A DNA stretch of 64,000 nucleotides from Cohnella abietis (GTDB taxonomy: Bacteria; Bacillota; Bacilli; Paenibacillales; Paenibacillaceae). Where the stretch lies: NCBI RefSeq assembly GCF_004295585.1, contig NZ_AP019400.1, positions 434,001 to 498,000 of the forward strand, given 5' to 3'. The notes beneath the pieces were generated by a model that worked only from the letters and a program-made list of their open reading frames with translations, was not told the origin of the DNA and did no database searches. A program made the position numbers and the translations under genes. Shown here piece by piece: positions 8,625 through 16,746 of the stretch (its first letter is position 1; every line of letters starts with the position of its first letter).

Positions 8625-9224
8625 ATGGCTCAGGATCTTCCTTTAAATAAAGAAAATATTTTAGATGCTGCGGAACAGGTGCTTAGGCGTTATGGACCGG
8701 ATAAAACGTCAGTTGTAGACGTAGCGAGAGTGTTGCAGGTTAGCCACGGTACGCTTTACCGGCACTTTGCTAGCAAATCCGCTTTGCGTGAAGCGGTAAC
8801 TGAGCGTTGGCTGGAAAGAAGCATTACGGCTCCTCTAGAAACGATTGCGAACCAAGCTGGTGGGAGCTCATCAGGACGTTTGCGGTTGTGGCTAGAGACC
8901 CTGATTAGAAGTAAAAGAACCTATTCAGTTGATGATTCAGAGATGTTTGCGATGTATGCGGCTGTCACGTTAGAAGCGGTTGAGATGATAACGGTACATG
9001 TCGATCGGCTCATTCAGCAGGTGGCACAGATTGTCGAAGAAGGAATTAAGTCTAAAGAATTTAAGTCTGGATCGTCGTCGGAGGGCGTTGCCAAAGCTAT
9101 TTTCATCGCCACCTCGCGCTTCCACCATCCCTCACATGCCTATGAATGGGTAGAAGAGAAAACGAATGAAGAGTTTGATGCAGTATTTAATCTGATTCTC
9201 TCTGGAATTACAAAGTCTAGTTAG
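8625..9224 (+). CDS. TetR-family regulator
   Basis: A repressor of 199 residues. The N-terminal helix-turn-helix is clear (DAAEQVLRRYGPDKTSVVDVARVLQVSHGTLYRHFASKS in pieces, about residues 12-50) and the rest is the helical ligand-binding half. The start is uncertain: AAGGAG ends 12 bases before this ATG, while another ATG at 8618, five bases from the site, opens an out-of-frame ten-residue ORF. It is divergent from the diguanylate cyclase gene and flanked by an inverted repeat over its own promoter, so it probably represses itself. The OsmC gene downstream has its own promoter. Confidence 0.82.
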   Translation: MAQDLPLNKENILDAAEQVLRRYGPDKTSVVDVARVLQVSHGTLYRHFASKSALREAVTERWLERSITAPLETIANQAGGSSSGRLRLWLETLIRSKRTYSVDDSEMFAMYAAVTLEAVEMITVHVDRLIQQVAQIVEEGIKSKEFKSGSSSEGVAKAIFIATSRFHHPSHAYEWVEEKTNEEFDAVFNLILSGITKSS

Positions 9225-9263
9225 CGAGGCTGATATCTATTTATTTATCTAGTTATTTATGAA

Positions 9264-9292
9264 TTGACACTTTCCCAATTTAAACCTATAAT
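9264..9292 (+). promoter_or_regulatory. Consensus sigma-A promoter of the OsmC-family gene
   Basis: Perfect TTGACA, 17 bases, perfect TATAAT. Transcription should begin near 9299 and leave a leader of about 90 bases that contains a CCCAGT/ACTGGG stem (9302-9331). Confidence 0.85.
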
Positions 9293-9390
9293 TCAAGAAT
9301 ACCCAGTGAGAAGGTTGGTTTTAAAACTGGGGAACCACGCAATGAAAATTAAACCTATTATCTATAACTTAATTAAAGGGGATTTATACA

Positions 9391-9837
9391 ATGGCTGCTG
9401 TTCAAACATTCAAAGCAACTGCACAACTGCTAGACGGCGTTAAAGTTAAAACGACTTCCAGACAATTCGAGTTAATTATTGACGAGCCTAAGAGCTTGGG
9501 TGGAACAGATACAGGAATGAATCCCGTTGAAGCTCTGCTTGCTTCTTTAGGGGCATGTCAGGCTATTGTTGGTAGAGTTTATGCACCTAAATTCGGCGTA
9601 AATCTTGAAGATTTCCGTGTAGAGGTTGAAGGCGAGCTTGATCTAGACGGATTCTTTAACAAATCCGACGTTCGTCCAGGTTATTCCGATATTCGTTATA
9701 CATTCCACATTAAAACCGATTCACCACAAGAAAAGGTTGAGGAATTCGTACAATTTCTAGAATCCAAATGCCCAGTTGGCGATACGATCGCAAACCCGGT
9801 TAATCTTAAATTAAACGGTATCGTTATCGAAAATTAA
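9391..9837 (+). CDS. OsmC-family peroxiredoxin
   Basis: A cytoplasmic protein of 148 residues of the OsmC/Ohr superfamily, which reduces organic hydroperoxides with two cysteines. Both are visible: Cys56 in LGACQA and Cys127 in SKCPVGD. The sequence is closer to the YhfA/OsmC branch than to Ohr. It has the strongest promoter in the window and AGGGGA before the ATG, so it is probably highly expressed. A terminator follows directly, making it monocistronic. Confidence 0.88.
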   Translation: MAAVQTFKATAQLLDGVKVKTTSRQFELIIDEPKSLGGTDTGMNPVEALLASLGACQAIVGRVYAPKFGVNLEDFRVEVEGELDLDGFFNKSDVRPGYSDIRYTFHIKTDSPQEKVEEFVQFLESKCPVGDTIANPVNLKLNGIVIEN

Positions 9838-9872
9838 ATCTGTGCCTTACTTCTCATATAGCAGCATGCTCG

Positions 9873-9898
9873 AAGGGACACTTTGTGTCCTTTTTTTT
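9873..9898 (+). terminator. Rho-independent terminator after the OsmC-family gene
   Basis: GGACAC/GTGTCC stem with a three-base loop followed by eight T. Confidence 0.85.
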
Positions 9899-10338
9899 AT
9901 ATTGATTCAATCAGCAGTCAGCCACCTCCAAGCTCCCGAGTATCACCGCGACCGCCACATCCGTTCATCAAGCCTCGTGAGATCAGAAACATGAAAGATC
10001 CAGCCCTTCACTACTAAGCCTCATATGTAACTCGCTAATCCATCGGCATGCTGTTAATCTGTATGATATTTCATATAGAATAGTCTAAATAACCACTAAA
10101 TGCTCCATTCTGTATGATTATTAGTACAGATTCCTTTACTTTGCCTTTTTCATGGAAAATCTATATGATTTTTCATACACACTCACACTCACACTCACAC
10201 TCACACTCACAATCACAATCACAATCACACGAATCAAATGTTCAAACCAAACTTAGATATGAATGAAACCTACACATGTTCACCTATGTCTCTCGTCACA
10301 AAGCCTAAAGCCTAAATCAATTGTCCGGAGGTTAAAAC
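9899..10338. other. Intergenic region with two palindromes and a hexamer repeat
   Basis: No coding frame is supported here. Two copies of the dyad TATGA-N4-TCATA stand at 10062-10075 and 10164-10177, about 100 bases apart. Directly after the second is a simple repeat of ACTCAC then AATCAC hexamers (about 10179-10230). The dyads may be binding sites for the AraC-type regulator encoded next. Confidence 0.55.
10179..10230. repeat. Hexamer microsatellite (ACTCAC then AATCAC)
   Basis: About five to six tandem ACTCAC units run into three AATCAC units, directly after a TATGA-N4-TCATA dyad and about 110 bases before the AraC start. Copy number could vary by slippage and change spacing in the promoter region. 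Confidence 0.8.
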
Positions 10339-11985
10339 ATGTTGAATGGGGTACAATCGCAACCAAACCAGAGGAAATGGATCGCTCAGTGGGAGTCAAC
10401 AAAGCCGTTAACGGATAAGTGGATGTACGCGGGTGAAACTCATAACATTACGATAAACACACTGATTATCATAACGGATGGTCAAGCTATGTGGAATATT
10501 AATGGAAATAATATTCATGTAGCGTTTGGTAATTTGATTGCCGTTGAAGAGAATTCGGTTATCGAAGTAGTAGAGGGTGGGAATCTCGATTTAGCAGGCT
10601 GGCAAATTGGTTTTGACGCCTATTCCTTTTTCGATAAAGAACGAGGACTAATGAAATTTGAATGGCATGTGCCGGTTGGAGATACCTATCAAAAGGTGCA
10701 ATTAACCGGCGGGTTTTTATCAAGTATTAGTGATCGTTTATCTGAAGGCTTACCTGATGATTCTAGCAAAACGGTAGTTGATACCCAGCTTTTTTTATAT
10801 GGATTATTAAAAAATTTATATCATAAACAGGCGAGCGAACAGCAGACGATTGAAGAAGGGGTCATGCGCTCAATTGCCTATATGCAGGAGCATTATGATG
10901 AGGTGATAACACGAGCACAATTGGCACAAATTGCAGGGATCAGTCAGTGGCATTTTTCTCGGAAATTTAGTGAAATATGTGGTAAACCACCCCTGGACTA
11001 TCTAGCGAGCTATAGGATTTATCGTGCGCAAGAAGAGATGTTATTAACCTCAGCCAAATCCCAAGATATTGCTAAAAAAGTAGGCTTTGAAGATGCTCAT
11101 TATTTTAGTCGTCGCTTCAAACAGTTTACAGGAGTGTCACCGAGAAATTATGTTCACACCTTGCACCGACGAAATGTTTTATCGATTTCTCCCCAATATG
11201 CTGAAAATTTAATCCAATTAGGCATAATACCGCGTGCTGTCATAGTAACACCCATACTCCTAGCCCAGCATCAACGGCTGCTATTTAAGCAACATAATGT
11301 TGAGTTATTGGAAGCAAAGCAATTCGTTATTCCTATAGAATTAATACAACAACAGAAGCCGGAATTAATTATTGGACATTTTGTAACAGAAGATATTAAG
11401 AAGAAATTGCGCACAATCGCACCCATATTAACAGGTCTAACAACCGATAAGGATATCCTTCTTAATCAACTCGCCGCTATATTTGATAAACAAGAAGAAG
11501 CGAATAAAATCCAAACTCAAATGGACAATAAAGTGAATGCGGCACGAATAGAGTTGAAATCATATATTCAATCAGCAGCTACAATCATGGTTTTGCGAGT
11601 AGAGCCTTTTGGGTACCGGTATTTAGGTGGACACTCTAGTGGGGTTTCCCAATTACTGTATACGAAATTAGAGCTATCACTTCCGGAGCCATTAAAGGCA
11701 GGAGAGGCATGGTTTAACCCATGTTCAATAGAGCTCTTGTCTATTGCAAATCCAGATTATCTATTCGTGGAGAAACGCGTGATGGAGAACTTTAGTGCAG
11801 AAGAAAACATGAGGAAATTAATGGAGAGTAGTCAATGGAAAAGTTTGAAGGCGGTAAAAAATAATCGAATTTTTTATATTGATACAAGCCTTTGGGTAGA
11901 TGGAAATGGAGTTATCGGGCAAGCTCTTATCATTGATGAAATTGTTAGCAGTCTATTGAGGCACACTAGTGATGAAGCACAATAA
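10339..11985 (+). CDS. Btr-like AraC regulator fused to a siderophore-binding domain
   Basis: A cytoplasmic regulator of 548 residues. Residues 1-165 are a cupin-like N-terminal part, about 175-275 the two AraC helix-turn-helices (LAQIAGISQWHFSRKFSEICG and DIAKKVGFEDAHYFSRRFKQFTG in pieces), and 285-545 a periplasmic-binding-protein fold (RYLGGHSSGVSQLLY, then a C-terminal LKAVKNNRIFYID). There is no signal peptide, so the binding domain senses iron-siderophore inside the cell, as Btr does in Bacillus subtilis where it activates bacillibactin uptake. AGGTT lies before the ATG. The Fur-boxed lipoprotein gene 98 bases downstream is the obvious target. Confidence 0.88.
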   Translation: MLNGVQSQPNQRKWIAQWESTKPLTDKWMYAGETHNITINTLIIITDGQAMWNINGNNIHVAFGNLIAVEENSVIEVVEGGNLDLAGWQIGFDAYSFFDKERGLMKFEWHVPVGDTYQKVQLTGGFLSSISDRLSEGLPDDSSKTVVDTQLFLYGLLKNLYHKQASEQQTIEEGVMRSIAYMQEHYDEVITRAQLAQIAGISQWHFSRKFSEICGKPPLDYLASYRIYRAQEEMLLTSAKSQDIAKKVGFEDAHYFSRRFKQFTGVSPRNYVHTLHRRNVLSISPQYAENLIQLGIIPRAVIVTPILLAQHQRLLFKQHNVELLEAKQFVIPIELIQQQKPELIIGHFVTEDIKKKLRTIAPILTGLTTDKDILLNQLAAIFDKQEEANKIQTQMDNKVNAARIELKSYIQSAATIMVLRVEPFGYRYLGGHSSGVSQLLYTKLELSLPEPLKAGEAWFNPCSIELLSIANPDYLFVEKRVMENFSAEENMRKLMESSQWKSLKAVKNNRIFYIDTSLWVDGNGVIGQALIIDEIVSSLLRHTSDEAQ

Positions 11986-12042
11986 TCCAACTAAATGCGC
12001 ACCATTAGCCATAGAATAACATCCTCATATTTGATACTATCT

Positions 12043-12061
12043 GATAGTGATAATCATTATC
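12043..12061. promoter_or_regulatory. Fur box
   Basis: GATAGTGATAATCATTATC matches the classical 19-base Fur box at 18 positions. It lies 22 bases before the lipoprotein start, so iron-Fur should shut this operon when iron is sufficient. Confidence 0.88.
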
Positions 12062-12083
12062 AGATAAAAGGGGAGAGCTCATA

Positions 12084-13061
12084 GTGTCGAAAAGATTGAT
12101 TGCGTTGTTTGGAATAGCTTTATTGGCTTTTGTTGTCGTGGCATGCTCGAATTCATCAAATAAGAAAGAAGAGGAATCTTCTACAGAAGCTATAGAGAAG
12201 AATGAAACTAGAAAAATTAAAGATTTTTATGGAGAGGTAACCATCCCGGTTAATCCGCAAAAAATACTCGTAACCAACTCAGCCTATGCCGAATTTTTGA
12301 TCGAGATGGGAGTGCCGCCACAATTTGCTGTAGTGGTTCCTGAGCTTGAACCCGACTACCGTGCGCCTTATTTACAAGAGCATGGGGTTGAAATAATCAA
12401 GAGTACGCAATATGAATATAATTATGAACAATTGCTCAGCTTATCCCCGGACATCATTATTATTCCAGGAATAGGCCCTGAAAAGAAAGTGTATGAAGAG
12501 TTGTCGAAGATTGCACCGACGGTTGCTTTGAATACAAATACCGCAATGGATAAAGCGATGCCTGAATTAGCTGAGCTATTCGATAAAAAAGCACAATCGG
12601 AAAAGGTTTTAGCTGAATTTGATCAGAAGGCGAAAGAGGCAAAAGAAAAAATCCATCAAGCCATTGGTGACAAAACCGTACTCGTTCTTCGAGTTGAGCC
12701 CAAAAGATACCGTTATTTAGGACCAAAAGCGGATGATGATGTTAGCCGATTTTTCTATGAGACACTTGGACTAAAAAGTCCTGAAATTTTTAAAGATGCA
12801 ACAGATTGGTTCGTGCCATTTTCATTAGAGATATTGCCGGATATTAAAGCGGATTACATTTTCCTAGAGAAAAGAAGTATGGAAAACTATGATAGCTCCG
12901 AATCATTGAAGGAGTTAGAAGAAAATTCATTGTGGAAGAACATGGATGCCGTTAAAAATAATCATATCTTCCCGTTGGTCACCAATAATTATATTCAAGC
13001 TAAAGGTCCCATCGGATCAAGCCTTCTAATAGACTACATAGTAGAAAAGCTGGTCCCTTAA
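12084..13061 (+). CDS. Iron-siderophore-binding lipoprotein
   Basis: A lipid-anchored substrate-binding protein of 325 residues for an ABC importer of Fe(III)-siderophore. The signal peptide ends in a lipobox (VVVACSN, Cys21). The body has the FeuA/FhuD-type two-lobe pattern: a DFYGEVTIPVNPQKI strand, a SPDIIIIPG segment and the late WKNMDAVKNNHIF motif. Translation starts at a GTG preceded by GGGGAG. Its C-terminal half resembles the binding domain of the preceding Btr-like regulator, suggesting both bind the same ligand. No permease or ATPase gene lies nearby. Confidence 0.9.
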   Translation: MSKRLIALFGIALLAFVVVACSNSSNKKEEESSTEAIEKNETRKIKDFYGEVTIPVNPQKILVTNSAYAEFLIEMGVPPQFAVVVPELEPDYRAPYLQEHGVEIIKSTQYEYNYEQLLSLSPDIIIIPGIGPEKKVYEELSKIAPTVALNTNTAMDKAMPELAELFDKKAQSEKVLAEFDQKAKEAKEKIHQAIGDKTVLVLRVEPKRYRYLGPKADDDVSRFFYETLGLKSPEIFKDATDWFVPFSLEILPDIKADYIFLEKRSMENYDSSESLKELEENSLWKNMDAVKNNHIFPLVTNNYIQAKGPIGSSLLIDYIVEKLVP

Positions 13062-14090
13062 GTGAATACAGAAAAACTCGATATTTATGACATTACGATT
13101 ATTGGCGGTGGACCTGCGGGTATGTATGCGGCTTTTTATAGTGGGATGAGAGCCATGCGTACAAAATTAATTGATGCAAAAGAGGAATTAGGGGGATTCA
13201 TGCGGACATATCCTGAGAAGCTAGTTTGGGATGTCGGCGGAGTAGATCCGATTCATTGTGAAAAATTGATTGATTCTCTAATCAGACAGGCGAAGACATT
13301 TGATCCAACCATTGTATTAGGCCAGGAAATTGCTCGTATGGAACGCCGTGACGATAACGTCTTTGTTGTGACCTCCAAAACGGGTGAAAGTCATTATACA
13401 CGTACAATATTGTTATGTGCTGGGCGAGGAATGACGCAAATTCAAAAGCTGCATATTGAAGGTGCGAGTCGCTATGAATTGAATAATCTCCACTATACGA
13501 TTACGGATTTGTCGAGGTTTAAAGATAAACGAGTGCTTATATCAGGCGGGGGAGATTCTGCAGTTGATTGGGCGAATGAAATTGTAAAATTGGCGAAACA
13601 AGTCACGGTTGTTCATAGACGAGATGAATTTACTGCACACGAGCAGCCTGTAGCGCAAATGAAAGCATCAGCTAAGATAATGACACCTTATATTATCTCT
13701 CGCTTATATGGTGCGGGTGATCGAATTGAAAGTATTGCTCTTGAACATTCGGAGACCGGTGCCATCGAACATATTGAAGCAGATGAAGTTGTAGTAAACC
13801 ATGGATTTGATCGTGATTTTGGCGATTTATTAAAATGGGGATTAGACAAAGAGGATTATGGTGTGTCTGTTGATCCACGAATGCGAACAAGCATCCCAGG
13901 TATTTTCGGAGCTGGCGATTTTATCACCTATGGAAGTAAAGTTCGTTTAATCGCAGGCGCCTTTAATGATGCAGTATTAGCTGTTAATAGTGCGAAGCTT
14001 TATCTAGAACCGACAGCATCAGATATGGCTGGTGTTTCTTCTCATAATGAACGTTTTAATGAGAAAAATAAGGCGATTATGCATGAGTAA
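13062..14090 (+). CDS. Ferredoxin/flavodoxin-NADP reductase-like flavoprotein (YumC/YcgT type)
   Basis: A cytoplasmic FAD enzyme of 342 residues, built like thioredoxin reductase but without the CxxC pair. It shows the FAD site GGGPAG at 15-20, the NADPH site SGGGDSAVDWANE near 162-174 and the C-terminal GIFGAGD. Its GTG start codon directly follows the stop codon of the lipoprotein gene, so the two are translationally coupled under one Fur box. In this setting it probably supplies electrons to release iron from the siderophore; that role is inference from the operon. Confidence 0.88.
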   Translation: MNTEKLDIYDITIIGGGPAGMYAAFYSGMRAMRTKLIDAKEELGGFMRTYPEKLVWDVGGVDPIHCEKLIDSLIRQAKTFDPTIVLGQEIARMERRDDNVFVVTSKTGESHYTRTILLCAGRGMTQIQKLHIEGASRYELNNLHYTITDLSRFKDKRVLISGGGDSAVDWANEIVKLAKQVTVVHRRDEFTAHEQPVAQMKASAKIMTPYIISRLYGAGDRIESIALEHSETGAIEHIEADEVVVNHGFDRDFGDLLKWGLDKEDYGVSVDPRMRTSIPGIFGAGDFITYGSKVRLIAGAFNDAVLAVNSAKLYLEPTASDMAGVSSHNERFNEKNKAIMHE

Positions 14091-14126
14091 GTAAGAGTCG
14101 AGAGACTGCAAGGGACGCAAATTTGG

Positions 14127-14175
14127 GGGCTGTGACAGGTGAGTTTTGACCTGTTGCGGCCCTCATTCGCGTTTT
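14127..14175 (+). terminator. Stem-loop after the iron operon
   Basis: A long stem (ACAGGT/ACCTGT extended by GGC...GCC with wobble pairs, 14128-14161) but without a run of T close behind. It could end the transcript weakly or protect its 3' end. Confidence 0.4.
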
Positions 14176-14304
14176 ACCGAGCAATAGCTGGACAAATACT
14201 CTCCCGTTCTCGTATGGTTGAAAAAGTAAACCGATAACTGCTAAGCAGGTGTTGTCCTGCTAAGCCCCTCTGCTGGTATCGGAAATACATAGCGAGGTGT
14301 TGTT

Positions 14305-16182
14305 ATGGAGTCATCAGAAACGATCAGATTATGGGCTAAAACACCAGTTAAAGTGATAGATATCCGCCATTTTTCGTTGAAGCCGGGAGAGCAATTGCAA
14401 GCCTATAACCTTCCCACAAGCGCTTTTCTATTTATTAATCATGGAGAAGCCAGGCTGAAGTTAGATGGAATGGAAGCTACGCAAGCTCATTTTCAAGTCG
14501 CGCATGGCGGTAAAAACGTATGTCTGAATATCTGGTGCTTGGATCATCCCGTTGACTATTACCTGATTTTATACAAACCTGTTTATGACAGATCAGGCCC
14601 GTCTATGTGTAGCCAAGTAGACCGGCTGCTTCCCTATGCGCACCCCTATGTATTCCAAGCTAGATATCCAATATTTCTGACTTCACTTCTCGAGCAGATG
14701 CACCAATTGTGGACGACTGGAGAAGAGCTGGATAAACTGCAAGTGACCGGATTGTTCTATCAATTTGTTCATGAACAGTTTCGTCAGCTGCAAATAGCTG
14801 GGGATGAAATAGCTGAGCCAGATTTAGCTACACAGATCGCTCAGTACATTCGAAAGCATTATCGCCAAACGATCTCTATGGAGACCATGGCTAATTTGTT
14901 TCATTACAGCACGCACTATCTCTCAAGGGTGTTTAAGCGTAAGTTTGGATGCAGTCCAATCGAATATGTCCTTCAGACTCGTATTAATCGAGCGAAATCG
15001 TTATTAACCGAATCAGATACTCCCATTCGGGAGGTTGCTGAGGGCGTCGGATATACAGATATGTATTATTTTAATCGACTTTTCAAAAAGCTGGTCGGCG
15101 AGACTCCGGCGCAATTCAAAATGCACAGCATTGCGCTAAAAGGTTCAATTCGTACTAATTTTATGCCCGAATCGTTCATTGCTCCTCGATCAGTAATTCG
15201 TCATACTGACAATAATGAGAATCATTATCACGAAGAAGCCTGGAGAGTGAATGAAATGAATGTTAGATTTAAACCTTCTTTTGCAGTGACCCTTTTGTTT
15301 AGTTTGTCTCTGCTGCTGGCAGCCTGCGGTGGCGGGAATGAGAATGTGCAATCATCAGAAATGAGAGAATATACGGATGGACTAGGGCGACAGGTCAAAA
15401 TCCCCGTTCAACCAAGCAAGGCCGTCGTTCTGTCTTACGGAGGTTACCTACTCCCATTAGGATTAAAGCCTGTAGGCGTCAATGAAGAAACCCTAGATCA
15501 ATATCCGGACAAGATGGCCGATGTCGAAAGCATCGGAAAAGGTACAGGTAATTTAGAGGCTATCTCGGCACTGCAGCCGGATCTCATTATACTGCCTGAC
15601 TATTATAAGAGTGACATCTTTGATGCCTATTCGAAAATCGCCCCAACGATAGCCGTGCCATGGGGAGGCGATCCAGATGTTGTAAATACGCTAAGAACGA
15701 TGGGCGATATTATGAATCGGAAGCAAGAAGCCGAAGCTTGGATTACGAAATTCGAAGAAAAGCTGCAGCGCCTAAGGGACAAGATTGATATTAAAATTGA
15801 ACCGGGTACGACTGCGATATCTTTCATTATATATAATGGAGAAGTGCTGCTGGGTGGCGAAGGTGGAACATTGGGTAAACTAATTTACCAAGATTTCGGT
15901 TTCCAGATGCCGGCGCAATTCAAACAATTTGCCGATGGCGGTACAGCTTTATCCATGGAGGAGCTTGTTAATAAACCTGCTGATTATTTCTTTACTCAGA
16001 TGACAGATGAAGAGATGAAGGCGATGACGGAATTGTTTAAGGAGCCTCTTTACCAATCGATCCCCGCCATCAAAAATAATCGAGTGATTAATGTTTCCCG
16101 CGACAAATGGAATTACGGGCCCTACCTAGTAGATGAAGGTGTCGATATCTTGATTGAAGAGGTAACGAAGCTGTTAAAATAA
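14305..16182 (+). CDS. AraC regulator read through into a siderophore-binding lipoprotein
   Basis: One uninterrupted frame of 625 residues. Residues 1-170 are an AraC N-terminal domain and about 173-275 its two helix-turn-helices (ending VGETPAQFK). The linker 276-317 looks like translated intergenic DNA, and at 318 a complete lipoprotein signal begins (MNVRFKPSF..., hydrophobic core, lipobox LLAACGG). It is followed by a full substrate-binding protein with DGLGRQVKIPV and a late PAIKNNRVI. A Fur box, a ribosome site and an ATG at 15256 lie inside the frame. Ordinary Btr proteins lack such a signal. Either two genes have lost the stop between them, or the product is a membrane-tethered regulator with an outside sensor. 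Confidence 0.85.
   Translation: MESSETIRLWAKTPVKVIDIRHFSLKPGEQLQAYNLPTSAFLFINHGEARLKLDGMEATQAHFQVAHGGKNVCLNIWCLDHPVDYYLILYKPVYDRSGPSMCSQVDRLLPYAHPYVFQARYPIFLTSLLEQMHQLWTTGEELDKLQVTGLFYQFVHEQFRQLQIAGDEIAEPDLATQIAQYIRKHYRQTISMETMANLFHYSTHYLSRVFKRKFGCSPIEYVLQTRINRAKSLLTESDTPIREVAEGVGYTDMYYFNRLFKKLVGETPAQFKMHSIALKGSIRTNFMPESFIAPRSVIRHTDNNENHYHEEAWRVNEMNVRFKPSFAVTLLFSLSLLLAACGGGNENVQSSEMREYTDGLGRQVKIPVQPSKAVVLSYGGYLLPLGLKPVGVNEETLDQYPDKMADVESIGKGTGNLEAISALQPDLIILPDYYKSDIFDAYSKIAPTIAVPWGGDPDVVNTLRTMGDIMNRKQEAEAWITKFEEKLQRLRDKIDIKIEPGTTAISFIIYNGEVLLGGEGGTLGKLIYQDFGFQMPAQFKQFADGGTALSMEELVNKPADYFFTQMTDEEMKAMTELFKEPLYQSIPAIKNNRVINVSRDKWNYGPYLVDEGVDILIEEVTKLLK
15179..15207 (+). promoter_or_regulatory. 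Possible intragenic promoter for the lipoprotein half
   Basis: TTGCTC, 17 bases, CATACT, a modest sigma-A match. It lies four bases upstream of the intragenic Fur box, the usual geometry for a Fur-repressed start site. Confidence 0.35.
15211..15229. promoter_or_regulatory. Fur box inside the AraC-lipoprotein frame
   Basis: AATAATGAGAATCATTATC matches the 19-base consensus at 17 positions and contains a TGAGAAT-C-ATTATCA 7-1-7 dyad. It precedes the internal lipoprotein start by 26 bases, the spacing seen at the other two Fur-boxed lipoprotein genes here. Confidence 0.8.
15256..16182 (+). CDS. Siderophore-binding lipoprotein (alternative internal start)
   Basis: From the internal ATG at 15256, with GGAG ten bases before it, the frame encodes a normal-length lipoprotein of 308 residues with Cys at about 24. 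It would be an outer-surface receptor for an iron-siderophore importer whose permease is elsewhere. The Fur box just upstream argues that this shorter product is made when iron is scarce, independently of the AraC half. Confidence 0.65.
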   Translation: MNVRFKPSFAVTLLFSLSLLLAACGGGNENVQSSEMREYTDGLGRQVKIPVQPSKAVVLSYGGYLLPLGLKPVGVNEETLDQYPDKMADVESIGKGTGNLEAISALQPDLIILPDYYKSDIFDAYSKIAPTIAVPWGGDPDVVNTLRTMGDIMNRKQEAEAWITKFEEKLQRLRDKIDIKIEPGTTAISFIIYNGEVLLGGEGGTLGKLIYQDFGFQMPAQFKQFADGGTALSMEELVNKPADYFFTQMTDEEMKAMTELFKEPLYQSIPAIKNNRVINVSRDKWNYGPYLVDEGVDILIEEVTKLLK

Positions 16183-16221
16183 AATGAGTTACGTATTTAA
16201 ATCGTGCAACGATAATATCTG

Positions 16222-16264
16222 TACAGAGCATGGCGGGATAAACGCTATTGCTCTGTATTTTTTT
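16222..16264 (+). terminator. Rho-independent terminator
   Basis: TACAGAGCA/TGCTCTGTA stem, 18-base loop, seven T. It ends the AraC-lipoprotein transcript before the BlaI-type operon. Confidence 0.85.
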
Positions 16265-16289
16265 GTGTTAATAATCATGCAAATCAAAA

Positions 16290-16347
16290 AGGTTTACATC
16301 AGTAGTACGAATTGATAAAATAGGTTTACAACAGTAGTACGAATTGA
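16290..16347. promoter_or_regulatory. Duplicated BlaI-type operator over the promoter
   Basis: A 26-base sequence beginning AGGTTTACA(T/A)CAGTAGTACG occurs at 16290-16315 and 16322-16347 with one mismatch. Each copy contains TAC...GTA half-sites typical of BlaI/MecI binding. Copy one overlaps a promoter (TTTACA at 16293, 17 bases, TAAAAT at 16316-16321) and copy two covers the transcription start, so binding should repress the operon. Confidence 0.65.
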
Positions 16348-16356
16348 GGTGCTGAA

Positions 16357-16746
16357 ATGGCAGAAGATAAAAGTACGATATTATCGGGCAGCGAGTGGCG
16401 TATTATGGAGTGCCTATGGGAAGAGACTCCACGCACCGTGATGCAGATCGTTAACCGTTTAAAAGAGGAGACCGGCTGGGCTAAGAGCACCATCACTACG
16501 CTGGTCAGCCGAATGGAAGCGAAAGGGTTGCTCTATTATAAGGATGGCCGCAAAGCCAGAGAGTATTATCCTGCTATCACTCGCAATGAGGCGGCAATTT
16601 CTGAAACGGAGTCTCTTCTGAGCCGAGTTTACAGAGGTAGCGTCGGAATGATGATGAACACGCTAGTGGAGAAAAAGCCACTCACAAAAAATGAGATAGA
16701 AGAGCTGTATGCGATACTCCAGAAAGCAGAGGAGGCGAGTGAATGA
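16357..16746 (+). CDS. BlaI/MecI-family repressor
   Basis: A winged-helix repressor of 129 residues (SEWRIMECLWEETPRTV, then WAKSTITTLVSRMEAKGLL as recognition helix) with the helical C-terminal dimerisation tail of the family. It should bind the duplicated operator just upstream and be inactivated by cleavage when the membrane protease encoded next is triggered. It overlaps that gene by four bases (ATGA), so the two are coupled. No beta-lactamase gene is adjacent, so the signal need not be a beta-lactam. Confidence 0.9.
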   Translation: MAEDKSTILSGSEWRIMECLWEETPRTVMQIVNRLKEETGWAKSTITTLVSRMEAKGLLYYKDGRKAREYYPAITRNEAAISETESLLSRVYRGSVGMMMNTLVEKKPLTKNEIEELYAILQKAEEASE

